The notes under the pieces: generated by a model
What the model saw: the letters and a program-made list of their open reading frames with translations, nothing else
Told to the model about the DNA's origin: nothing
Database searches by the model: none
Source: Candidatus Kaiserbacteria bacterium RIFCSPHIGHO2_01_FULL_58_22
GTDB lineage: Bacteria; Patescibacteriota; Minisyncoccia; Phycocordibacterales; UBA2100
Direction of reading: 5' to 3'
DNA length: 35,514 bases
Assembly (NCBI GenBank): GCA_001781445.1
Contig: MFLB01000021.1
Location: 1-35,514, forward strand
Shown: positions 14,512 to 21,747 of the stretch, one piece after another
Position numbering within the stretch: the stretch's first letter is position 1
Layout of the letters: each line of letters begins with the position of its first letter
Translations under genes and position numbers: made by a program

Positions 14512-14774
14512 TGCGTATGCGCTACGAGATAAGGATCACATCCGAAAACGCGCCCGGCACGCTCTACCGCATCGCCGGCACGATGCTCCGGAAGAAGATA
14601 AACATCGAGTCCCTGCACGTGCAGGAGATCGACCCGGTGCGCCACCTGTCGCAGTTCACCATCGAGATATTCCTCGAACCCGATCTGATGGAGAAACTCA
14701 TCAAGCAGATACAGCGCATCGTCGAGGTCACGGAGGCGAAATATCTCGCGATCGGCGAAAACGGGAAGGCGTGA
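14511..14774 (+). CDS. ilvN: Acetolactate synthase, small regulatory subunit (single ACT domain)
   Basis: An 87-residue protein made of one ACT domain: YEIRITSENAPGTLYRIAGTMLRKKINIESLHVQ. This is the valine-binding regulatory module that activates the large subunit and usually confers feedback inhibition. It lacks the C-terminal domain of longer IlvH proteins and resembles the short enterobacterial IlvN/IlvM. It starts within the ilvB stop. Together with the leader peptide this gives two layers of probable valine control, on enzyme activity and on transcription. Confidence 0.92.
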   Translation: MRMRYEIRITSENAPGTLYRIAGTMLRKKINIESLHVQEIDPVRHLSQFTIEIFLEPDLMEKLIKQIQRIVEVTEAKYLAIGENGKA

Positions 14775-14811
14775 GGTCAGACCGTGGATCTTCGCCAATG
14801 TCGGACCTTGC

Positions 14812-14817
14812 TATACT
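14812..14817 (+). promoter_or_regulatory. alr promoter (extended -10)
   Basis: TTGCTATACT carries an extended -10 (TGn-TATACT, 14812-14817) and the ATG follows after exactly six bases. No good -35 is seen, as is usual with extended -10 promoters. Confidence 0.5.
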
Positions 14818-14823
14818 GCGAAC

Positions 14824-15969
14824 ATGCTTGCGTTGGCGCGAACTCTCTGGAGAAAGTTGCGCAAAATGCGCTTTTCCTACGAGCCGCTCATCGAGGTCCG
14901 CATTTCCCGCGAGGCGATCCTGCACAATCTGGCGGCGTTCCAAAACTTCAAGATGGACATGGCGGTCGCGCCGGTCCTCAAAGCAAACGCTTACGGGCAC
15001 GGGCTCGTCGAGGTGGCGAAGGTCGTGGACCGGGAGGACGTGCCCTTCGCCTGCGTGGATTCGTACTTCGAGGCGCTGATCCTCCGCAACGAGGGCTTCC
15101 GCGCTCCCATTCTCGTCGTCGGCTATACGCCGCTCGAGAACATACTGGGGAGCCGGCTCGAGCGCGTCGCGTTCGGCATCTTGAGCGCGGACGAGCTCTA
15201 CCGGCTCGCGAAGAACGCGCGTGAGCGCGTGGCCATCCACCTCAAGATAGACACCGGCATGCGCCGCCACGGCGTAACGCAAGGCGGCATCGAGGAGGCT
15301 ATCGCGCTCCTGAAGGCGAATCCGCGGCTCGCGCTCCAGGGCCTCTACACGCACCTCGCCGACGCGGACACTCCCGGCTCTGCGCACGCGGCGCGGCAGA
15401 TCGAAGAGTGGAACGCGGCGGTCGAGCGTTTCCGCGCGGCGATCCCGGGCATCGCCTATTTCCACTGCGCGGCCACGAGCGGCGCCGCGCTCGCGAAAAC
15501 GATCGACGCGAACGTGATGCGCCTCGGCATCGGCCTCTACGGCTTCGGCACGGGCGAGGAGCCTCTCCCGCTCCGCCCCGCGCTCGAGATGGTAACGCGG
15601 ATCACGTCCGTGCGGCCGCTCAAAAAAGGCGAATCGGTCGGCTACAACGCCGCGTTTACCGCTCCCCGCGACATGCAGATAGCGACTATCCCCGCCGGAT
15701 ACTACGAGGGCGTGGACAGGCGGCTTTCCAACCATGGCGCCGTGCTGACGCGGGACACGCCGTGCCCCATCGTGGGGCGGGTGAGCATGAACATCACCTC
15801 GTTCGATATTTCGCACCTTCCCGGCGTCGGCATCGGCGAGGAGGCGGTCGTCATCAGCGTGGACGAATCGGCGCCGAACTGCGTCAAGGCAATCGCGAAA
15901 ACTTGCGAGACCATCCCCTACGAGATACTCGTGCGCATCCCCGCGCACCTGCGGAGAGTCGTCGTATAG
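14824..15969 (+). CDS. alr: Alanine racemase
   Basis: A PLP enzyme interconverting L- and D-alanine for peptidoglycan. The PLP Lys lies in APVLKANAYGHG near residue 58. A barrel follows with LKIDTGMRRHGV, then YTHLADAD and RLGIGLYGFG. The second catalytic base Tyr is in GYNAAF, and GRVSMNITSFD lies in the C-terminal beta domain. At 381 residues it is full length. The first ~20 residues (MLALARTLWRKLRKMRF) are an amphipathic extension; a second ATG at MRF is possible, but the promoter spacing favours the first. It lies downstream of ilvBN with its own promoter. Confidence 0.94.
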   Translation: MLALARTLWRKLRKMRFSYEPLIEVRISREAILHNLAAFQNFKMDMAVAPVLKANAYGHGLVEVAKVVDREDVPFACVDSYFEALILRNEGFRAPILVVGYTPLENILGSRLERVAFGILSADELYRLAKNARERVAIHLKIDTGMRRHGVTQGGIEEAIALLKANPRLALQGLYTHLADADTPGSAHAARQIEEWNAAVERFRAAIPGIAYFHCAATSGAALAKTIDANVMRLGIGLYGFGTGEEPLPLRPALEMVTRITSVRPLKKGESVGYNAAFTAPRDMQIATIPAGYYEGVDRRLSNHGAVLTRDTPCPIVGRVSMNITSFDISHLPGVGIGEEAVVISVDESAPNCVKAIAKTCETIPYEILVRIPAHLRRVVV

Positions 15970-16025
15970 CGCGTGCCCGAAGATACTCGCTCCGGGCGAG
16001 AGGTTTCCGAGGCCTCGGCGAAAAA

Positions 16026-18215
16026 TCACTCTTCGTGGAGCTCGCTTCCGATGCGTGCGGCTCTCCGCGCGAGCGCGGGATGGCGCGAGAGCGAGGGATC
16101 TTCTTTGACCAGCCGCTTTGCCTCGAGGCGCGCGGCGCGGATGAGCTTAGTGTTTTTCAGCGCCTCCATGCCGAGGTCAGACATGCCCCACTGCCTGCGG
16201 CCGTAGAGATCTCCCGCGCCGCGCGCCTCGAGATCGACTTCGGCGAGCTTGAAACCGTCGTTCGATTTCTCAAGGGCGCGCAAGCGCTGCATTGCGGCTT
16301 TTCCCGCCGTTTCTGGAAGCAAAAAACAGCGCGGAGGATGCGAGGAGCGTTGAACGCGGCCACGCAGTTGATGCAATTGCGCGAGCCCGAAGCGTTCCGC
16401 CCCTTCGATGAGGATCACCGTTGCGTTGGGAACGTTGATCCCCACCTCGACGACCGACGTCGCGACGAGGATGTGAATGCCGCCGGCGGCGAAGCGGCTC
16501 ATCACCGCGTCCTTTTCTTTCGGCTTCATGGCGCCGTGCAGAAGGCCGATATCGAACTCCGGGAAAACGTCCTTTGCGAGACGCTTCGCCTCCGCCTTCG
16601 CCGACTTCGCCTGAAGCGCGTTCAGTTTTGAAGGATCGGGCTCTTCGATGCGCGGGCAGATGACGTACGCCTGGCGGCCCTTTTGCACCTCCTCGCGCAC
16701 CGCCTCGTATGCCTCTTCTCTCTCGCCGGGCTTTACGAGCGTTGTCGTGATGCGCGCCCGCCCGGGCGGCAGTTCGTCGAGGATAGAAAGATCGAGGTCG
16801 CCGTAGACGGTGAGCGCGAGCGTCCGTGGTATCGGCGTTGCCGTCATGCTCAAAAAGTGCGGCGTTGCTTCTCCCTTTTGCGAAAGCGCGCAGCGCTGTC
16901 GCGTGCCAAACCTGTGCTGTTCGTCCACGATGGCATAGGCGAGGTGCCGGAACTTCACGGACTTCTGAATGAGCGCGTGCGTCCCGACGAGCATCGCGAT
17001 TTCGCCGTTCTCGACCCACTTCAAAAGCTGGGAGCGGGAGATGCTCGTTACCTGTTCAGCGTACTTCCGCGTCCGTTCCGCGTAATTCCGCGTTTTGGAG
17101 GGAAATTTTTTGCAACCGCTTCCCGTGATGAGCGCAATGCGTATGGGAAGGTGCGAGAAGTATTCGATGAACGACTGGAAATGCTGTCCGGCGAGTATTT
17201 CCGTCGGCGCCATGTACGCCGCCTGCAGTGTCCCGCTCTCGCCTCCGGGCGGCCTGGAGTTCACGACAGCGTAGGCGGTCGCCGCCGCAACGAGCGTTTT
17301 TCCGCTCCCGACGTCGCCTTCGAGAAGCCGCGCCATCGGATGCGGCTTTTTGAAATCGCCGAGAATATCGGCTATGGCGCGCTCCTGCGCCCCCGTCGGC
17401 CGAAGCGCGACGGAGTCGAGAAAGCGGCGCGCAAGCTCATCGCCGTTTTTTACGGGAAAAGATTTCTGTACGTCGTTTTCCGCCCGTTCGCGGGCCCGCG
17501 CGACCTGTATCGAGAAGATCTCCTCGAACGCGAAGCGCTTGCGCGCCGCTTCCGCCTCCCGCTCGGTCTTCGGCCGGTGCGCCGCGAGGAGCGCGCGAGA
17601 GAGATCCGGAAGGTTGTAGCGCGCCCGCACGTCCGCCGGCACCGGGTCTTCGAGCCTGCCGTGCGCGCCGCTCTCGAAGACGCGTCCGAGCGCGTGGAAA
17701 AACCACCGCGACGTGATGCCGCGGCTCTCCGGGTAGACGGGAAACACGGAGCTTCGAGCTTCGGGCTTCGAGCTTTGGGGTTCAAAAAGGCCTTCCGCGA
17801 CAGAGCCGGGCGGAAGATGCTCCACTTCCGGGTTCGCGATGTACGGGCGTTCCGCGTTGCCGCCCACCGTTCCCGTCATTTTCACAGCGCTCCCGTCGGC
17901 GATGTAGGAGGCGATGTACGGCTGGTTGAACCACATGACCTTCACCTTCCCGCTCGCATCCTCGAACCAGCCCTCGGTAACATTGCGGCGGCTTTTCCAG
18001 AGCTTTTTCGCCTTGAGATCGCGAAGCGTGCCGAAGAGCGTCACGTTTGCGCCGGGCGCGAGCGCCGAAACGCGGACGGGCGCGCCTGCCGTCTCGTACC
18101 GGGCCGGAACATGCCGCAGGAGGCCGGCGATCGTCGAAACGCCGAGCCGCAAAAGGGCTCGTTGCTGGATCGGCGTCAGCCGGAAATGCCGCGCAACGGG
18201 GTCTTCGGGACGCAT
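16026..18215 (-). CDS. recG: ATP-dependent DNA helicase RecG
   Basis: Remodels stalled replication forks and branched recombination intermediates. The N-terminal wedge/OB domain (about 1-200) contains the typical RYNLPDLSRALLAAHRP. The helicase core has Walker A GDVGSGKT, APTEILAGQH, DEQH in AIVDEQHRFG, SMTATPIPRTLAL, GLLHGAMKPKEKD and QLRGRVQRS. The C-terminal wedge-locking region ends LEARGAGDLYGRRQWG and beyond. At 729 residues it is somewhat long because of two in-frame low-complexity inserts: QSSKPEARSS near 146-155, and TRNYAERTRKYAE between core motifs. Both are built of short DNA repeats. All catalytic motifs are intact. It is convergent with alr. Confidence 0.95.
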   Translation of the reverse strand: MRPEDPVARHFRLTPIQQRALLRLGVSTIAGLLRHVPARYETAGAPVRVSALAPGANVTLFGTLRDLKAKKLWKSRRNVTEGWFEDASGKVKVMWFNQPYIASYIADGSAVKMTGTVGGNAERPYIANPEVEHLPPGSVAEGLFEPQSSKPEARSSVFPVYPESRGITSRWFFHALGRVFESGAHGRLEDPVPADVRARYNLPDLSRALLAAHRPKTEREAEAARKRFAFEEIFSIQVARARERAENDVQKSFPVKNGDELARRFLDSVALRPTGAQERAIADILGDFKKPHPMARLLEGDVGSGKTLVAAATAYAVVNSRPPGGESGTLQAAYMAPTEILAGQHFQSFIEYFSHLPIRIALITGSGCKKFPSKTRNYAERTRKYAEQVTSISRSQLLKWVENGEIAMLVGTHALIQKSVKFRHLAYAIVDEQHRFGTRQRCALSQKGEATPHFLSMTATPIPRTLALTVYGDLDLSILDELPPGRARITTTLVKPGEREEAYEAVREEVQKGRQAYVICPRIEEPDPSKLNALQAKSAKAEAKRLAKDVFPEFDIGLLHGAMKPKEKDAVMSRFAAGGIHILVATSVVEVGINVPNATVILIEGAERFGLAQLHQLRGRVQRSSHPPRCFLLPETAGKAAMQRLRALEKSNDGFKLAEVDLEARGAGDLYGRRQWGMSDLGMEALKNTKLIRAARLEAKRLVKEDPSLSRHPALARRAARIGSELHEE

Positions 18216-18222
18216 GTGAGTA

Positions 18223-18228
18223 ATTATA
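18223..18228 (-). promoter_or_regulatory. recG -10 box
   Basis: A perfect TATAAT on the minus strand, seven bases before the recG ATG; no clear -35. The 250 bases between here and the acidic ORF otherwise hold only an isolated DnaA-box-like TTATACACA and a small CAAAAG/CTTTTG hairpin. Confidence 0.5.
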
Positions 18229-18476
18229 AGTCCCGGCGCCCGTGCCGCAGAGTCTGGACCCCGGTAGCGTCCGGGAGTTATACACAGTTTTCCGTCTCAC
18301 GCCTTGCAGGAGCGTTTGGCATGGATACTATGGGCGTGTTCGGGAATCAGGGGCGTAAACCGGCTCATTCCACCGCAGGGTGTTTGCCGCCGATTTCTGG
18401 CTCCTCGGCTCGGAAATACAAAAGCATACTTTTGCATTTCACTCGCTCTACGTCGCCAGTAAGATTTTCTAACACT

Positions 18477-18626
18477 ATGGCATACAAAGACGATTACGTT
18501 CGCAGGCCGGAGGACGAGGAGGAAGGCGTGCTTGGATCCGCATCCGAAGACGCGCTCGACGAATCCGAGGACGAGGAGGCGGCTTTCGGCGGCGGAATGG
18601 AGGAAGAGGAGGAGAAGTGGGAGTAG
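18477..18626 (+). CDS. Small highly acidic protein
   Basis: A 49-residue ORF beginning MAYKDDYVRRPEDEEEG and ending GGGMEEEEEKWE. More than a third of residues are Asp/Glu and no domain is recognised. The same frame remains open upstream (MDTMGVFGNQGRK...), but MAYKDDY is the more natural start. The gene just downstream encodes a holin-4 family membrane protein 32 bases on, so the pair may be one operon. A possible -10 box (TAAGAT, 18460-18465) lies 11 bases upstream. Strongly acidic tails are common in disordered or cation-buffering proteins; the function here is unknown. Confidence 0.5.
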   Translation: MAYKDDYVRRPEDEEEGVLGSASEDALDESEDEEAAFGGGMEEEEEKWE

Positions 18627-18658
18627 CCGTAGACGATCAAAACCTGAAAATTATCTAC

Positions 18659-18994
18659 ATGCACACGGCGCTGAAGTATCTCGGGACGGTCGCGGCGGTG
18701 GTGCTGACGGTCAATATCGTGCCGGGCATTACGGTCTCCGGGGGATGGACGACCGTCCTTCTCGCCGCGCTCGTGTGGTCTGTCATCGTGATGGTCATCA
18801 AGCCAGTGCTTTCTCTTCTTACCCTGCCCATAACTATTCTCACGCTCGGGCTGTTCTCATTCGTCCTGAACGCGCTCCTCTTCTGGGCGATGACGCTCGT
18901 CGTTCCTGGATTCGCCGTCGCCGGGTTCTTCCCGGCGCTTCTCGGCGCGCTTGTGCTCTCCGTTCTCACGTGGCTCATTCAGCAGGTCCTCTAG
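18659..18994 (+). CDS. Phage holin 4 superfamily (PF04020-type) membrane protein
   Basis: A 111-residue protein with four hydrophobic helices. The family core KPVLSLLTLPITILTLGLFSFVLNALLFWAM lies in the middle, with a Gly-rich first loop (VPGITVSGGW) and a C-terminal ALLGALVLSVLTWLIQQVL. The family is named after holins but occurs widely as a chromosomal membrane protein of unknown role. The track starts at a GTG at 18617, overlapping the acidic ORF; the ATG at 18659 gives the normal family length and is preferred. Its last bases overlap the convergent peptidoglycan-binding gene by four bases. Confidence 0.85.
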   Translation: MHTALKYLGTVAAVVLTVNIVPGITVSGGWTTVLLAALVWSVIVMVIKPVLSLLTLPITILTLGLFSFVLNALLFWAMTLVVPGFAVAGFFPALLGALVLSVLTWLIQQVL

Positions 18995-20757
18995 AACGCG
19001 CACCCTATCTCGCGCAAATACGCGAGGGTGTTCTGTTTGTGTTCCGCCGAGAGGGCATCCAGGCTCCCGTCGGACGCCTGCTCACAAACGCCCTTCCCCG
19101 TTGAGGCGAATATCCACGAGCCCGCGCGGCACTGGAGCAGGGGCCCTGCGGCGGCTCCGCACGCCCCGTTGACGGCGGGACACGGATTTCCGTAGATCGT
19201 CTCGCCTTCGCCGTACGAGCGGCTGTAGTACACGCACGAGCCGCCGATGCTGATCGTCTGCGACGAGTCGTACGTCCACGTCCCCCTGCGGCAGATGTGA
19301 AATCCGCTCTTACAGCTTCCCATGGGGCACGAAAGGTACGCGCGCGAGCCTTCCGAACCGCAGTTGATGCCGTAGCCGCTCCCGATCGGCGCGGCACCGC
19401 CGCCTTCGTATGCGCCAACGTCGATCCGCGTAATGGAGGACGAGCAGTACGAGGTGAAGGGAATGCACCATTGGCCTCCCGCGCCGCACGCGCCGGTGAT
19501 GTAGCCCGTGCCCGAAGAAGGGCAGTTGCCGGCCTCGCAGGGAACCGAGAGGGTCGCCCCCTGCGGGTATGAGGCTCCTTCGTGCATGCACGCGCCCGCT
19601 TGGGCTTGCAGGGGCGTGCCGGTCGCCGAAGTTTCCGTCGCGGGCGGCGGCACGACCGGCGCTCCCACGAGCGCCTGCAAGAGGCTCCCTATCGCAGTGC
19701 CGGCTATCTGGAACGGAGGACTCGTCGTGCTGGCAATATTCGACAGCATCGCGAGAACCGCATACGTCCCGGGCGGGATCGAGCAGAGGCTCGCGCTCCC
19801 CTCGCAACGCGCGAACTTCGCGATGCAATCAAACGCGCTCTCGCCGATCGAGCAACCGCTGTCCTCGTACGGCACGCGCCACAGGTACGTGCCGGAAGCG
19901 GAGAGATTGTCCGCGATCGTCCCGAGCGTCTTGCCATCCGCATCGAGGAGCGAGAGCGCGACGCTACCGCGCGGCGCGTTCGTGCTGTGCCACGATATGC
20001 TCAATGCGTTCCCTCCCGTAACGATGCCGCCCGCGGCGGGCGCTGTCAGCTCAATGCTCGGCGCGGGCGCGGGCGCGGGAGCCGACGTGGTCGCCGCCTC
20101 CGGGGAGAAGGGCGTGGCGCACTGGTATCCCGTAAGACAGCCGTTCGCGTCGTAGCCTTTCTCCCACGAGCCGGCGCACGCGCCGGGAAGCGGCGGCGCG
20201 GGCGCGTCCGGGCACGCCGACCCGCCCTGCTCTTCCCGCCGCGCTTGCTCTGCCTGCCCGCCCTCCGATCGGGCGCTTTGGGACCGGGCGTTTTGGGAGC
20301 AGGCCGCGAGTATTGCCGCGCGGGTCTTCGGGCCGACGAGGCCGAAACCGGTCGAGGCGGCGTCTCCCGAGCCGACGATCCCGTGCGCGCTCTGCCACTC
20401 CATCACGCCCTCCTCCGTCAGCGGCCCGAAGTAGCCAGTCGCGAGGTCGGAGAGCAGGTAGCCGTCGTTGATGAGAAAACGCTGGAGCAGGCGCACGTCG
20501 TCGCCCCGGGAGCCGACGGAAAGCGTCCGCGCGATCGAGGGGCACGCGGGCTCTGCCGGCAGATTCAAGCCGGAACCCGCCGCATTCGTCTCCCCGCCCT
20601 GCACCTGCGCCTTCAAGACTTCGATACGCGCGAGGATGCTCTGTATCTGCGCTTTGATATCGTCAATCGTTAGCGCTGATGAGGTTGCAGGCACGATGAG
20701 CGCTATTGCGAGCGCGACTCTCGATAATCCCGCGACCCAACCCTTGGTCATTTTCAT
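18991..20757 (-). CDS. Secreted peptidoglycan-binding protein with Cys-rich C-terminus
   Basis: 588 residues from the ATG at 20757, which overlaps the upstream stop (ATGA); the longer track start is unlikely. A signal peptide or anchor (VALAIALIVPATSSA) is followed by a coiled-coil stretch (DDIKAQIQSILARIEVLKAQVQ). A PG_binding_1 module follows (ARTLSVGSRGDDVRLLQRFL ... TGYFGPLTEEGVMEWQ ... VGPKTRAAILAAC). A short Cys motif region (CAGSWEKGYDANGCLTGYQC), an Ig-like domain (IELTAPAAGGIVTGG ... ISWHSTN) and a long Cys-rich tail complete it. The Ser/Arg/Glu-rich piece QNARSQSARSEGGQAEQ is another short-repeat insert. It is the last gene of the cell-envelope operon; the substrate or partner is unknown. 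Confidence 0.8.
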   Translation of the reverse strand: MKMTKGWVAGLSRVALAIALIVPATSSALTIDDIKAQIQSILARIEVLKAQVQGGETNAAGSGLNLPAEPACPSIARTLSVGSRGDDVRLLQRFLINDGYLLSDLATGYFGPLTEEGVMEWQSAHGIVGSGDAASTGFGLVGPKTRAAILAACSQNARSQSARSEGGQAEQARREEQGGSACPDAPAPPLPGACAGSWEKGYDANGCLTGYQCATPFSPEAATTSAPAPAPAPSIELTAPAAGGIVTGGNALSISWHSTNAPRGSVALSLLDADGKTLGTIADNLSASGTYLWRVPYEDSGCSIGESAFDCIAKFARCEGSASLCSIPPGTYAVLAMLSNIASTTSPPFQIAGTAIGSLLQALVGAPVVPPPATETSATGTPLQAQAGACMHEGASYPQGATLSVPCEAGNCPSSGTGYITGACGAGGQWCIPFTSYCSSSITRIDVGAYEGGGAAPIGSGYGINCGSEGSRAYLSCPMGSCKSGFHICRRGTWTYDSSQTISIGGSCVYYSRSYGEGETIYGNPCPAVNGACGAAAGPLLQCRAGSWIFASTGKGVCEQASDGSLDALSAEHKQNTLAYLREIGCAF

Positions 20758-21722
20758 TGAACGGTGCCACTCGTTGAGCCGCCGACGGTGATCGTTACCT
20801 GGCCGAGCTCCTGCCACACAGCCGGGCAGGCGAGGCCGGCGGGACACTTAGGAGCGTATAGAAGCCGAGCCGTGTATGTGCCGGGGGAGGCATAGGTATG
20901 TGTTGCGCCCGGCTTACATTCAATGCCTGCCGAGGTGCATGATGGAATAAGTACGGGACTTTCGGCTCCATCTCCGAACTGAATTGAGTATTCGATGCCA
21001 GAAACAAGAGTTGTGAATCGAACCGAAAGCGGCGCGGGTCCGGAGAGCGGGCTCGCCGAGAATGCTCCCGTGCTCGGCATCGGCACGGGCGTCGGCTGGG
21101 AGAGCGGAATTGAGCACTTGTACGAGGTGGTACAGCCATAGCCGTCGGTAATCGCCTGCCATCCCGCGCTACAGGCCGTGGTCGGCGGCGGCGCGAGGGG
21201 GCACGAAGTCGGCGTCGTCGAGACGGGAACCGGCGCGGGCTGGTTCGCCGAGACGACGCAACGGTTCAATATCGCGGCGCGCGTGCGGGGCCCTGCGACG
21301 CCCCAGCCGGTCGTCGCGGGCGCGCCCGAGCGCACGACGCCCTGCGCCGATTGCCACGCCTGCACGGAAGCCTCGGTGATGGGGCCGAAGAATCCTGTCG
21401 CATTCGCGTGGAAGAATCCCTCATCGGCGAGGAACGATTGCAGGGCTACGATATCCGCGCCGGAAGCACCGAGCGAAAGGTCGCGGTAGAGCGAGGGACA
21501 GCGCACGCGCGGCGCGGCAGGAGCAGGGCTCGGAACGGGGGTGGGAGCCGGAGCCGGTGTAATGGAAAGGGTCGCGAGCTGTTGCTGGAGCGCCGCTATT
21601 TCTGCAAGCAGGGCGTTGATCTCCTGTTGTATAGGATCGGAAACCTGCGCGCCGGCCGCAAGCGGGAGAAAGAGCGCGAGGAGAGCGCCGAGAACAAGGC
21701 GGGTACGAATCGTGGTGAGCAT
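20754..21722 (-). CDS. Secreted peptidoglycan-binding protein with PKD-like domain
   Basis: 322 residues from the ATG at 21722 (the track starts three codons earlier at a TTG). A signal peptide (LVLGALLALFLPLAAGA) leads to a short coiled coil (EINALLAEIAALQQQLATL) and a Pro-rich linker. A PG_binding_1 module follows (YRDLSLGASGADIVALQSFL ... TGFFGPITEASVQAWQ ... AGPRTRAAILNRC). A Cys motif (CSAGWQAITDGYGCTTSYKC) and a C-terminal PKD-type domain (SPLSGPAPLSVRFTT ... IQFGDG ... HTYASPGTYTARL) end the protein. The domain order is the same as in its neighbours, so the operon seems to have arisen by duplication. It is located outside the cytoplasmic membrane, binding the wall. Confidence 0.82.
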   Translation of the reverse strand: MLTTIRTRLVLGALLALFLPLAAGAQVSDPIQQEINALLAEIAALQQQLATLSITPAPAPTPVPSPAPAAPRVRCPSLYRDLSLGASGADIVALQSFLADEGFFHANATGFFGPITEASVQAWQSAQGVVRSGAPATTGWGVAGPRTRAAILNRCVVSANQPAPVPVSTTPTSCPLAPPPTTACSAGWQAITDGYGCTTSYKCSIPLSQPTPVPMPSTGAFSASPLSGPAPLSVRFTTLVSGIEYSIQFGDGAESPVLIPSCTSAGIECKPGATHTYASPGTYTARLLYAPKCPAGLACPAVWQELGQVTITVGGSTSGTVQ

Positions 21723-21747
21723 GGCGTGCAATGCGTTTGCTAACTGA

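Noticed and set aside
16001-16020. Palindrome CCGAGGCCTCGG between alr and recG as a terminator
   Set aside because: Only 12 bases with no loop and a weak A-run; not enough to call.
14728-16029. 433 aa minus-strand ORF over alr
   Set aside because: A shadow of alr; no start context and no recognisable domain.
18278-18286. DnaA-box-like TTATACACA between recG and the acidic ORF
   Set aside because: A single box without a cluster, an AT-rich unwinding region or dnaA/dnaN neighbours is no evidence for an origin.
16683-18626. Long plus-strand ORF of 647 aa over recG
   Set aside because: An antisense shadow of the intact recG reading frame in GC-rich DNA, with no domain. Only its last 49 codons (18477-18626), outside recG, look real.
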